In this document: positions 1 through 7,750 of the stretch, piece after piece
Position numbering within the stretch: the stretch's first letter is position 1
Layout: each line of letters opens with the position of its first letter
DNA from: Hyphococcus sp.
GTDB lineage: Bacteria; Pseudomonadota; Alphaproteobacteria; Caulobacterales; Parvularculaceae
Direction of reading: 5' to 3'
Length of the DNA: 64,000 nucleotides
Assembly (NCBI GenBank): GCA_021604585.1
Contig: BQJG01000002.1
Location: 71,547-135,546 of the forward strand
Position numbers and translations under genes: made by a program
Notes under the pieces: model-generated
The model's database searches: none
The model's input: the letters and a program-made list of their open reading frames with translations, nothing else
What the model was told of the DNA's origin: nothing

Positions 1-786
1 GACGCCGAAGCGCGCAAAGAATTTATACGGCAGTTAAAAACGTCAAAGTTTGAGCAGGTCTACGATCTTTCAGGCAATGATCCCGCGCGGCGTTTGAAAT
101 CCGCTTTGGGCCTGTTTGGACCGAAATGGTTCTCGGCCGAACCCGCGGGCAAGCCATCAAAGGGCGGGCAGCAAGAGACGCCTAGTTTTGAAAAGCTGGC
201 GATGAATGCGGGGCTTTCCATCGAAAACAAACTGCCAAATCTCAGCTGGGCGGTGACTGCGCGCAAAGACAGCGCCAACATGCAGCCCTCCTGGTACGGA
301 ATTTCTGGAACTTTTGGTCTGTTGTTGCCGGGTGAGCCGGATGCAAGCCGCTGGTCCGCAGCGGGCTATGCGGGGCTGGCCCGGGAAATGTCGCAAGCCG
401 GCATTATGCCGGTGCTGGCCGGGTCGAAATCGCTGCACCATTTCGGAGATGAAATCGCGCACGAGGCGCCGCAACTGGTCGATCTGACCGGCAAGACCGA
501 CCATTTGCAGCTTGCAGCACTCGCCCAGGAGGCGGCTTTCTTCGTCAGCGACTGCGCTGAAGAGCTGCAGCTGGCGCTCAGCGTCGGGTGTGAAGGGGTC
601 GTGATCTGTTCGGCCAAACAGCCATTTTCGGCTGAGGGCCGTCATATCGTCACCATGACCGCGCCGCAGGACAAGAGCGGCGCAGGTCTAGCCGACGTTG
701 ATCCCGCCTTCGTTTGGCGTACGCTGAATAATATGGGCCTCATCAATCACGGCCACGGCGCGGCGATGACGGCGCAAATCCGTTGA
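1..786 (+). CDS. Glycosyltransferase family 9-like protein, 3' part
   Basis: The gene is open from the first base of the window, so its start lies upstream; 261 codons are visible. The pattern is that of the ADP-heptose:LPS heptosyltransferase family (GT9, GT-B fold). An early VYDLSGN segment matches the family's YDLxxDLQGN strand. LLLPGEPDASRW is followed by a helix and VLAGSK, as in the nucleotide-sugar half, and LVDLTGKTDHLQLAALAQEA matches the conserved DLTGKTSLxELAAL stretch. The next motif, normally [ND]DTGPxHLAxAxG, reads SDCAEELQLALSVG, so the Gly-Pro and His usually seen at the donor site are missing. It may be a divergent sugar transferase or one with reduced activity. The substrate cannot be read from the sequence. 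Confidence 0.7.
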   Translation, partial: DAEARKEFIRQLKTSKFEQVYDLSGNDPARRLKSALGLFGPKWFSAEPAGKPSKGGQQETPSFEKLAMNAGLSIENKLPNLSWAVTARKDSANMQPSWYGISGTFGLLLPGEPDASRWSAAGYAGLAREMSQAGIMPVLAGSKSLHHFGDEIAHEAPQLVDLTGKTDHLQLAALAQEAAFFVSDCAEELQLALSVGCEGVVICSAKQPFSAEGRHIVTMTAPQDKSGAGLADVDPAFVWRTLNNMGLINHGHGAAMTAQIR

Positions 787-822
787 GGCGCAATTATCCT
801 TCGCGCTTGTTCAATGGCCCCG

Positions 823-850
823 TTGATTGATGGGCCAAAAGCCTTATATA
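823..850 (+). promoter_or_regulatory. Candidate sigma-70 promoter for infC
   Basis: TTGATT (823-828) and TATATA (845-850) are separated by 16 bases in the 132-base gap before infC. The fit to the vegetative consensus is reasonable, and the position leaves a leader of roughly 85 bases before the IF-3 start. This is inferred from sequence resemblance only. Confidence 0.35.
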
Positions 851-932
851 TCCGCCCCTCTGTCGCATTTCGGGATTACGGTTAACCGTTTCTCACGGAA
901 ATGGCGTCAGAACGTTTTTGTTAGCAACCAAT

Positions 933-938
933 GGAGAG
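933..938 (+). promoter_or_regulatory. Shine-Dalgarno that decides the infC start
   Basis: GGAGAG lies six bases before an ATA codon at 945. The only ordinary start codon in frame, TTG at 918, is upstream of this site and has no good ribosome-binding sequence of its own. A five-codon reading frame (ATG 931 to TAG 948) overlaps the ATA and could couple ribosome delivery to it. Confidence 0.55.
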
Positions 939-944
939 AAGTCC

Positions 945-1484
945 ATAGCACGCAGACCCTTTAACGCCGCACCGTCCAAAAACGACGGGCCGCGCATCAA
1001 TGACGAAATCGACGTCCCGCAGGTCCTCCTGATCGACCATCATGGTGAAAAGCGCGGCGTTGTGAAAACCCCTGAAGCCATCGCCATTGCCGCTGAAGCC
1101 GGCCTTGATCTTGTCGAAGTGTCGCCAGGAACAGCGCCGCCCGTTTGCAAGATTCTCGATTACGGCAAATTCAAATATCAGCAGCAAAAGAAAAAGGCTG
1201 AGGCCAAGAAGAAGCAGAAAATCGTCGAGATCAAAGAGATCAAGATGCGGCCCAACATCGATGACCATGACTATGAGGTGAAGGTCAAAGCGATGCGGCG
1301 TTTCTTTGAAGAGGGTGACAAGGTCAAGGTGACGCTGCGGTTCCGCGGTCGTGAAATGGCGCACCAGGAGCGCGGTTCCGATCTGCTGAAGCGCGTGCAG
1401 GACGACTTTGAAGAATTGGCCAAGGTCGAACAGTTTCCGAAATTTGAAGGCCGTCAAATCGTGATGGTGATGGCCCCACGCTAA
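945..1484 (+). CDS. infC: Translation initiation factor IF-3
   Basis: IF-3 binds the 30S subunit, checks the start codon-initiator tRNA pair and keeps the subunits apart. The protein (179 residues from the start chosen here) has the full two-domain layout. The N-terminal domain begins at GPRINDEI and ends near [11 protein letters not shown] lysine-rich linker helix follows, then a C-terminal domain starting at [16 protein letters not shown] and ending at the conserved [11 protein letters not shown]. The start is placed at ATA 945 because it has a well-spaced GGAGAG and yields an [12 protein letters not shown] N-terminus known from other alphaproteobacterial IF-3 proteins. Non-AUG starts are established for infC in E. 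coli, where IF-3 represses its own unusual start. TTG 918 is the alternative. rpmI and rplT do not follow, and a hairpin terminator closes the gene. Confidence 0.95.
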   Translation: MARRPFNAAPSKNDGPRINDEIDVPQVLLIDHHGEKRGVVKTPEAIAIAAEAGLDLVEVSPGTAPPVCKILDYGKFKYQQQKKKAEAKKKQKIVEIKEIKMRPNIDDHDYEVKVKAMRRFFEEGDKVKVTLRFRGREMAHQERGSDLLKRVQDDFEELAKVEQFPKFEGRQIVMVMAPR

Positions 1485-1516
1485 TTCGATCAGCACGCAG
1501 TTAACCAAGTCGCATG

Positions 1517-1544
1517 ACCGCCCATAGAGATATGGGCGGTTTTG
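1517..1544 (+). terminator. Rho-independent terminator of infC
   Basis: A perfect 10-bp stem (ACCGCCCATA with its complement) closes on a GAGA loop and runs directly into TTTTG. It begins 33 bases after the infC stop, so infC is probably transcribed alone. Confidence 0.85.
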
Positions 1545-1651
1545 CTATTCTGAGACAGCTTTGGCCCATCCCTTGCTTCAATTGCCCCGGAATGAAATTT
1601 CGCCTGCGCGTGTTTTAAGATGAACTGCGCGCGCGCCAGGGTTAACGTGCG

Positions 1652-1969
1652 ATGGACATGCAAGCACTGACACACATGATCGCCACAGGTTGGCCGCTTG
1701 CGCTGGCCGCGTTTTTCCTCGGCGCGGTGTTTGGCGGCCTCATGGCCAAGGGTGGCAAAGACGAAGCCGCGCCGCGCCCGCGTTTGCGTCCCGGCGATGA
1801 CGGCTTGTCTGCAGTTGCAGCGGAGCTGCAGGCGGCTCGCGAATTGCTGGCGGAGGAAGAAGCCGAAGCCGGCGAGGTTGCGGAAAATCTTCAAAAACTC
1901 GATGAGGCGATTAAGCGCGCCAATGGCCGGTTGAAACTCCTGAGCAAAGCCGTCAAGCAGGCGAAGTAA
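1652..1969 (+). CDS. Small membrane-anchored coiled-coil protein, unknown function
   Basis: This 105-residue protein has one hydrophobic segment at about residues 12-31 (WPLALAAFFLGAVFGGLMAK). A basic stretch follows, then an alanine- and glutamate-rich helix from about residue 50 to the end with heptad-like spacing typical of a coiled coil. I do not recognise a family. The layout, one N-terminal anchor and a cytoplasmic coiled coil, resembles small envelope or division-associated proteins, but nothing shows a role. The start at 1652 is the first of two nearby ATG codons (the other is 1658); neither has a strong ribosome-binding site. The gene stands between the infC terminator and a convergent protease gene. 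Confidence 0.6.
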   Translation: MDMQALTHMIATGWPLALAAFFLGAVFGGLMAKGGKDEAAPRPRLRPGDDGLSAVAAELQAARELLAEEEAEAGEVAENLQKLDEAIKRANGRLKLLSKAVKQAK

Positions 1970-2032
1970 GTCTCTTGAAATTCTCAATGTCTTGGAGGCA
2001 GAGCACGCCAGCGCCGGGCGGTTGCTTTCCGC

Positions 2033-3736
2033 TTAGTTCGGCAATTTCATGTCGCGATTGCTGTCCATGATGTTCCGGGGCGGCGTAATCGCAATCTGCA
2101 CTTCGCTGGTGCTGGCGGCGATGCGCGCCTCCGCTGACATCACCGGCACGGCCGGGCAGGAGCTTGTCGCGCGATAGTTCAAGGCGGCGGCGAGCAGAGC
2201 CTCGGCCTCATCGCCGAGCTCATGACTAAAGTCATCGGCGACAACGCATCCCGGGGCTTTCACACTGAACGCATCGCTTGAATTTTGCGGCGCGAACCCG
2301 TCGGTATAGTCGCCGAAATCCTTATCGTTCACGCCGCGAAACTGGATGGTGTAATAAGTTTCGCCGCAATTATCCTCAGGATAAAATCCAAAGGGCTTGC
2401 CGCAGGTCGTGCCGCCAATCAGCACCACGTTGACATTGACGCCTCGCAATCCATTGATGACAGATTCGCTGGCGCTACAGGTTTCTCCCGTTGTCAGGAT
2501 GAAAACACGGTTGAGATTAAGAGAGGGCAGCGGCGTGCCGTTTGGCAGCGAAAAGCCGAGCGCTGTCTTGATAAAAGGAACGGGAGAATTGATCTCTCCG
2601 GTCACCGGGTCGCGATTGCCGGCGGCGGCATTGAACTGAAGCGCCTCAAAAGTTTTGCCGGAGGTTTGCGCATTGCCGGCGATCATATAGCCCAGCTGGG
2701 CCGAAACCGCCACGAGACCGCCGCCATTGTAACGCAGATCGAGAATGGCGTCTGAGACGCCGGCATTATCCATCGTCGTGATAGCGTCGACAATGTCAGC
2801 TTCGGACGCGAAAGGGCTGAACGTGTTGATCAGGGCGTAGCCAACATCGCCAGTCGCCGTGCTGATAATGCTGACTTTGTTGACGCTGCTGGTTGCAATA
2901 TCGTCGGAAATCAACATGACGGTCCGGTCAAGGGCGCTGCCGTCGTCGCGCACGACAAATGTGTGCATTTCTCCTGCGGCCGCCGGAAACAACCCGTTAT
3001 TGAGCGTGTTGATTTGCGCTTGCGTGTTGGCGTTGACCAGATCGACCCCGTCGACCTGAAGAATGCGCGCGCCGCGCGGCAGGTTGGTGACCCCCATCAC
3101 TTGGTCCGCAGCAGGCGAACCGGGTTCGGTGTACTGAATTCGTATATCGCGCGGCGGTGTCGAGGAGATAAAGCCGTAGCTCGCGCCGTAGCCGGCGGTT
3201 GGCGCAGAATTGCGCTGCTCGAGATAGTCGGCGGTCGGCTGGCTGAAGTGAAATTCGTCTTTGTCTTTTCCCGACGCCGTCTTTGCGGTGGTGCGCAACA
3301 GGTCAAAATATTGGAGGCGATTGGCGTAATTGGCGGGATTGCGATCGACGACTTCCGTGTTCCAGAGATACGTCTCGCGCGTCCATGACCGCAGCCAGAA
3401 ATTTTCAAGCAGCGTCGAGCCGAGCATGTCGGGGAAGGGAAAGCCTTCGATGTCGACGCCGGTGCGCACAACCCGGCACCGGTCTTTGAACTGACTTGCA
3501 GGTGCGAAGACACCCGACGTCCATGTCGGGCCGCTGCTTGACGGCGGGGCCGGCGTTGGGTTTGGAATGGCGCTGGAGCTGGAGCTGGAGCTTGAACCGC
3601 TTCCGCCGCAGCCATTCAGTAAGGCAAAGCATGCGCCCGCGATGAAGAAAGACCGTATTGTGCTGGAAGGGGGAGTGATCTGCATTACTCTGAACCAAAC
3701 TGCGCTGCGCCCCAATATTGAGGAGAGCGTCCTCAT
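2033..3736 (-). CDS. S41-family (C-terminal processing type) peptidase, lipoprotein
   Basis: This is a serine protease of the tail-specific/CtpA family, probably anchored in the envelope. The N-terminus carries a signal peptide ending in the lipobox LLNGC (Cys about 43), then a flexible run of serines and a Pro-rich linker. A PDZ-like region at about residues 190-285 contains PRGARILQVDGVDL. The S41 core shows DLRYNGGG and the nucleophile region GETCSASES (Ser about 420), followed by GGTTCGKPFGF, whose Lys (about 445) would be the catalytic base. ATG 3736 gives a long N-terminal extension before the signal peptide; ATG 3685 gives a shorter, more typical leader and may be the true start. The gene diverges from queE across about 100 bases. 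The substrate is unknown. Confidence 0.85.
   Translation of the reverse strand: MRTLSSILGRSAVWFRVMQITPPSSTIRSFFIAGACFALLNGCGGSGSSSSSSSSAIPNPTPAPPSSSGPTWTSGVFAPASQFKDRCRVVRTGVDIEGFPFPDMLGSTLLENFWLRSWTRETYLWNTEVVDRNPANYANRLQYFDLLRTTAKTASGKDKDEFHFSQPTADYLEQRNSAPTAGYGASYGFISSTPPRDIRIQYTEPGSPAADQVMGVTNLPRGARILQVDGVDLVNANTQAQINTLNNGLFPAAAGEMHTFVVRDDGSALDRTVMLISDDIATSSVNKVSIISTATGDVGYALINTFSPFASEADIVDAITTMDNAGVSDAILDLRYNGGGLVAVSAQLGYMIAGNAQTSGKTFEALQFNAAAGNRDPVTGEINSPVPFIKTALGFSLPNGTPLPSLNLNRVFILTTGETCSASESVINGLRGVNVNVVLIGGTTCGKPFGFYPEDNCGETYYTIQFRGVNDKDFGDYTDGFAPQNSSDAFSVKAPGCVVADDFSHELGDEAEALLAAALNYRATSSCPAVPVMSAEARIAASTSEVQIAITPPRNIMDSNRDMKLPN
3572..3589 (-). repeat. In-frame hexanucleotide tandem repeat in the protease linker
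   Basis: GCTGGA occurs three times without interruption (read on the plus strand) and encodes the serine run just after the lipidated cysteine. Copy-number changes would keep the frame and only alter tether length. Confidence 0.6.
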
Positions 3737-3838
3737 TTAGCCATTTTAGTCAAGATGCACCGCAGCGAATGTGACTGGCCGGTGTTAAGCCCTATTGGCC
3801 TCTAGGTAAGAGCGCCGGTTTCGCCTAAAACCCGCGCC

Positions 3839-4477
3839 ATGACCTACGCCGTCAAAGAACTTTTTTATACGCTGCAAGGCGAGGGCGCGCAGAGCGGCCG
3901 GCCGGCCGTATTCTTGCGTTTCGCCGGGTGCAATCTCTGGTCGGGGCTGGAGCGCGACCGGGCCGGGGCTGTCTGCAAATTCTGCGACACGGATTTCGTC
4001 GGCGTCGATGGCGAGGGCGGCGGTAAGTTTGCAAGCGCGGACGCTCTCGCAAAGGCGGTCGCGAGCGCCTGGCCGAAAAACAGCTTCAAAGGACAACCCT
4101 ATGTTGTTTGCACCGGCGGCGAGCCGCTCTTGCAGCTTGATGCGCCGCTGATCGATGCGCTTCACAAGACCGGATTTGAGATTGCCGTTGAGACCAACGG
4201 CACAATCGCCGCTCCGGCGGGCATCGACTGGATCTGCGTCAGTCCGAAATCGACCGCGCCTCTCGCACAGAAGACCGGGAATGAGCTAAAGCTCGTTTAC
4301 CAACAATCGGATGCGCCGCCGGAAGCCTTTGAGGGCCTGGCATTTGACTTTTTCTTTTTGCAGCCTATGGACGGGCCCTCGCGCGAGGCGGAGACCGCCG
4401 CCGCCGTGGAATATTGCCGCCAGCATCCGCAATGGCGCCTCAGCCTGCAGACCCACAAATTGCTGGGCATTCCGTAG
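3839..4477 (+). CDS. queE: 7-carboxy-7-deazaguanine synthase QueE
   Basis: QueE is a radical SAM enzyme that converts 6-carboxy-tetrahydropterin to 7-carboxy-7-deazaguanine in the queuosine pathway. The 212-residue protein opens with YTLQGEGAQSGRPAVFLRFAGCN. The cluster-binding cysteines then come as C-X14-C-X2-C, the long-insert spacing known for many proteobacterial QueE enzymes, ending in CKFCDTDF. VCTGGEPLLQ and EIAVETNGT are the SAM-binding and substrate-side motifs, and the C-terminal LSLQTHKLLGIP is typical. queD starts 35 bases downstream on the same strand, so the two consecutive pathway steps are co-transcribed. No queC is present in the window. Confidence 0.96.
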   Translation: MTYAVKELFYTLQGEGAQSGRPAVFLRFAGCNLWSGLERDRAGAVCKFCDTDFVGVDGEGGGKFASADALAKAVASAWPKNSFKGQPYVVCTGGEPLLQLDAPLIDALHKTGFEIAVETNGTIAAPAGIDWICVSPKSTAPLAQKTGNELKLVYQQSDAPPEAFEGLAFDFFFLQPMDGPSREAETAAAVEYCRQHPQWRLSLQTHKLLGIP

Positions 4478-4512
4478 GCCGCCGAGCGGAGCGATGAAAA
4501 AGGATTGCCGCC

Positions 4513-4869
4513 ATGCGCATCGTCAAGTCGATGAGTTTCGACGCCGCGCACTATCTCGACCATGACCCGAACGCGCGCCCCTATGCGCGGCTGCACGGAC
4601 ATTCATTCTTGCTCGAAGTGGTGATCGAGGGCGAACCGCAAGCCGAGACCGGCTGGGTGGTTGATTTCGGCGATGTTGGCGACGCGCTTCAGCAATTGCA
4701 CGACGCGCTCGACCATCGCTTGTTGAATGAGGTTGAAGGACTTGAGCGCCCGACCCTTGAAAATATTTGCCGCTGGGCGGCGGCCAAGCTCAAACCGCAA
4801 TTCCCCGGCCTCGCCGAAGTGCGCGTCTCCCGCCCATCGGTCGGCGAGACTTGTTCTTTTCCCGTTTAA
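4513..4869 (+). CDS. queD: 6-carboxy-tetrahydropterin synthase QueD-like protein
   Basis: QueD makes 6-carboxy-tetrahydropterin from dihydroneopterin triphosphate, the substrate of the adjacent QueE. The 118-residue protein has the T-fold layout: zinc ligands FDAAH and LHGHSF, the catalytic-base region LDHRLLNEV, PTLENICRW, and the late glutamate in GETCSF. At the position of the usual active-site cysteine (CGRLHGH in E. coli) it has tyrosine, YARLHGH. I recall similar Tyr-containing versions in other alphaproteobacteria, so this may be a lineage variant rather than a loss of function. It is the second gene of a queE-queD pair and overlaps the end of the convergent gene downstream by four bases. 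Confidence 0.88.
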   Translation: MRIVKSMSFDAAHYLDHDPNARPYARLHGHSFLLEVVIEGEPQAETGWVVDFGDVGDALQQLHDALDHRLLNEVEGLERPTLENICRWAAAKLKPQFPGLAEVRVSRPSVGETCSFPV

Positions 4870-5537
4870 GCGGCGTTTTGGGCGATATCGGCTTTCATCC
4901 GCGCGATCAGATACTGCGCGTCGCGGCAATAGCTCGCGGCGGCGCGGTCGGCGCGGCCAAGCGCCAGATCAAGCTGTGACAGGACGTTGTCGATCTCCTC
5001 ATAAGTGGAGAACGCGTCAACCGGCGGCGGCAGGTCGAGCCCTTTTTCGCTGACATCGAGCCGGATCGGCGACACGGAGTATTTCGTGCGCCCGCCAAGC
5101 ATCACATCAATATGGCGCTGTCCCTTGCCGATCAGCACTGCGGCGCGCGGGTCGATCTTGTCGAGCGCCTCGTTGATCGACAGGCGCAGCTCGTCATAGC
5201 TTTCGGCAAGCAAGGCCCGGCCGCCGACTTCGCCAATATCCTTGGCGGAAATCGCCACTTCGCAGGCCTGTTCGAGAATGTCGCGCACGCGATCAATTGC
5301 GTACAGCGCAGCCTCAATCGCGGTCAGGGCATCGCGGACGGGATTTTCCCGCGTCTCCGGATCCGGCTCTTCAATAACGGCCCGGCGGTTTCGCATGGCG
5401 CGATCAAGACCGCCCGCCACATCCATCGCCGGCATGTCGTTTTCGGCTTCGACGGTTTTCTTACCGAGCCACCCAGCAAGCGGGCTGCGCCGTTTGGCGG
5501 AGTCGCTGCTCTGTTTTTTGTTCGCTGCAAACGCCAC
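4866..5537 (-). CDS. Flagellin-like helical protein, unknown function
   Basis: This 223-residue protein is not confidently assigned. After a basic N-terminus, residues about 65-120 form a long helical stretch (ALTAIEAALYAIDRVRDILE, then GRALLAESYDELRLSINEAL). Its spacing resembles the conserved N-terminal flagellin coil, where QRALLAxEYDxLRxQI-like sequence is common. The C-terminal part (EEIDNVLSQLDLALGRADRA) resembles the returning flagellin helix. LDVSEKGLDLPPP sits between the two, where flagellins have a short core before the last helix. It has no signal peptide. It may be a short flagellin paralogue or a cytosolic relative, as in other alphaproteobacteria; the flagellar genes in this window lie 25 kb away. 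The start follows from ATG 5537. Function is unproven. Confidence 0.5.
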   Translation of the reverse strand: MAFAANKKQSSDSAKRRSPLAGWLGKKTVEAENDMPAMDVAGGLDRAMRNRRAVIEEPDPETRENPVRDALTAIEAALYAIDRVRDILEQACEVAISAKDIGEVGGRALLAESYDELRLSINEALDKIDPRAAVLIGKGQRHIDVMLGGRTKYSVSPIRLDVSEKGLDLPPPVDAFSTYEEIDNVLSQLDLALGRADRAAASYCRDAQYLIARMKADIAQNAA

Positions 5538-5632
5538 GCGAATGCTCCCTGCTGTGCAAATGATTGGCGCACAGAATAGACGCCGTGATTTTCGGCGCCG
5601 TTAAACAAATGCTTAAATTTATCGCGCGCGAT

Positions 5633-5656
5633 CAGGGTTGATTTTGATTAACCCTG
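5633..5656 (-). terminator. Weak hairpin at the end of the MoxR operon
   Basis: CAGGGTT and AACCCTG form a 7-bp stem around a 10-base loop overlapping the stop codon of the last operon gene. It lacks a T-run, so it may only slow decay or pause polymerase. Confidence 0.3.
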
Positions 5657-7750
5657 TTGGCCTTTGCGAGTCAGACGGCCGCCTTCAATCGCCCATGCGG
5701 CGAGCAAACACAGGCCAATCAGCAACAGCCATAAAATCGCCGGCGCGAGCGGGGCGTCTTTGACATTGTCGATGCGCTCCGCGTCGCGCTCCAGCAGACC
5801 GGCCCAGCTATCGCCTGAACGCGCTGCATTTTCGCCTCGCACTTGTCGCAGTTCTGGGATCTCTGCGCCACCGCCCCGGCGAATGGCGAAGACGCCGCCG
5901 CGCGTCGCTTCGCTCAAGGGCCGCAAACCATCGCCCGTGGACACCACATTTTGAAACTCGGGTGCAGCTTCAAGCCCCACAACGCCAATCGCAAAAAGAT
6001 CGCCAGATGTCGCTTTATAGAGACCGCGCGGAGGATTGTTGAGCCGCGCAGTGAACAGGCCGGGAGCACTTTCATTCAGAGCGAGTTCCGTGACGTCGCC
6101 TTCAGGCGCCGTCAGCATGACATCGGGCGCAGCATTGGAAATAGTACGCCGTTCGACAATAAGATCACCATTCTCAACGCGCAGGGCGAGTGCTTCTTCC
6201 TCAAGCTCTGGCTCTTTCATCAGCCAGTGCGCGATACGGCGCAGAAGTTCCGCATGCGGACCGCCGCCATCAAAGCCGCGCGCCCATAACCACACATGAT
6301 CGGAGAGGAACAGGCCGACACGTCCTTCGCCGATCCGATCAAGAATAAGAAGCGGTGCGCCGCCGGGTCCGCTCATCAAGGTCTCGCCGCGCGTTTGCGT
6401 CACGGGCATGACGCGCAGCCAGCGGCCCCAAATATCGGCGTCCGGCAAGCCGGCGGTTACCGGGTGACGCTGACCGAGATCGGTGATCTCTGGCCGGAAC
6501 GCCTGCTCAATGGCCCGTCCGCCGGGAAGGGCAGGAAGGATGAAAGAAAGATTACGCCGGTTCGCGAGGCTTAAAGGCCCATTATATTCCGGCCCCGATG
6601 CGATCAGCACGGCGCCGCCGCCGTCAACGAAACGCGCGATATTGTCGAAGTGAAATGACGATAGGACGCCGCGATATGCGTAACGATCGAAGATTAGCAG
6701 ATCGAATTCGTCGAGTTTGTCGATAAAAAGCTCATCCTGCGGGAAAGGGATCAGTGCGAGCTCGTCGACCGGCGTGCCGTCATTCTTGTCGATGGGCCGC
6801 AGGATGGTGAAGTGAACGAGGTCGACGGCCGGGTCTGATTTCAACAAATTGCGCCAGACGCGCTCGCCCGGATGCGGCTCGCCCGAAATCAGCAAGACGC
6901 GGAGGCGGTCGCGCACGGCGGTGATTGGCAGGACGGCAATATTGTTGCGGGTCGTCAGTTCGCCTGAACGCTCTGCAACTTCCAGTTCGATGATCGTCTG
7001 GCCTGGCCGGTTCAGCGGAACATCGAATCCGGCTTCTGCGCCGATCGGCACCGCCTCGCGCAGGATTTCTTCGCCGCCCATGCGCAGCGTCACCATGGCG
7101 GGATTGGCGTCGCTCAGCAGCACCTCATCCGGGCCGAGGTCGTCGATGCGAAAACTCACGCGCACCGACTGGCGGACAATGCCATATCGCGGCGCATTGA
7201 TCAGCGTGATCTTGCGATCGGACTCGCTTGGAGAGCCGGTGGTCAGTAAATGCACTGGCGCGTCGATATTCAGCGGCTCGTCGACTTCGCTTTTGTCGGC
7301 AGCCTGTCCGTCGGTGATGACGAAGACGCCGGCCAGCCGCGCGCGCGGCGTATCGGCGACAGCTTGCCGCAATGCGTTTACGGTGCGGGTTTCTTCCTCG
7401 CCGGCAAAACGCACGGTTTCAACATCGACGCCGCCCATCGCTTCGAGGCGGGCTTGCAATTTTTCCGCAGCCTCCGCCGTCACCGTATCGCGATTGTCGA
7501 GGGTTTGACTGGCGCTCTCATCGATCAGGATCAGGGCAATGTCATTCAGTGGCGTCGTTTCCGCCTCGCGAACCATCGGGCCGGAGAGAAGACAGAATAA
7601 AAAGAACACTGCGAAAGTCCGCGCGATCCCGCTCCGCCAGCGCTGAACAAGCGATACCAAACAGAAGACAGCGCCGGCGACAGCGGCGGCGATCAATGCC
7701 CATACAGGCAGCATCGGATCGAGCACAATGTTGAAAGGGAGTTCGATCAC
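5648..7750 (-). CDS. Large membrane protein of the MoxR/DUF58/DUF4159 operon
   Basis: This 700-residue protein has two hydrophobic segments near the N-terminus (about 15-35 and 42-60) and one near the C-terminus (APAILWLLLIGLCLLAAWAI). Between them is a large domain that begins with IALILIDESASQ, a von Willebrand A-like strand with a DxSxS-type metal site. A later segment resembles a class I glutamine-amidotransferase fold (FDLLIFDRYAYRG, GGGAVLIASGPEY). Proteins of this layout are standard last members of alphaproteobacterial moxR operons. The GTG start overlaps the stop of the upstream DUF4159 gene as GTGA, which points to coupled translation. A role in envelope assembly or chaperone-like maturation with MoxR is an inference from family context. 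Confidence 0.8.
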   Translation of the reverse strand: MIELPFNIVLDPMLPVWALIAAAVAGAVFCLVSLVQRWRSGIARTFAVFFLFCLLSGPMVREAETTPLNDIALILIDESASQTLDNRDTVTAEAAEKLQARLEAMGGVDVETVRFAGEEETRTVNALRQAVADTPRARLAGVFVITDGQAADKSEVDEPLNIDAPVHLLTTGSPSESDRKITLINAPRYGIVRQSVRVSFRIDDLGPDEVLLSDANPAMVTLRMGGEEILREAVPIGAEAGFDVPLNRPGQTIIELEVAERSGELTTRNNIAVLPITAVRDRLRVLLISGEPHPGERVWRNLLKSDPAVDLVHFTILRPIDKNDGTPVDELALIPFPQDELFIDKLDEFDLLIFDRYAYRGVLSSFHFDNIARFVDGGGAVLIASGPEYNGPLSLANRRNLSFILPALPGGRAIEQAFRPEITDLGQRHPVTAGLPDADIWGRWLRVMPVTQTRGETLMSGPGGAPLLILDRIGEGRVGLFLSDHVWLWARGFDGGGPHAELLRRIAHWLMKEPELEEEALALRVENGDLIVERRTISNAAPDVMLTAPEGDVTELALNESAPGLFTARLNNPPRGLYKATSGDLFAIGVVGLEAAPEFQNVVSTGDGLRPLSEATRGGVFAIRRGGGAEIPELRQVRGENAARSGDSWAGLLERDAERIDNVKDAPLAPAILWLLLIGLCLLAAWAIEGGRLTRKGQQG

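Noticed and set aside
5602..5617. TTAA-N8-TTAA resembling a CtrA site before the flagellin-like gene
   Set aside because: The CtrA consensus needs a 7-base spacer; here it is 8, and the flanking bases do not fit.
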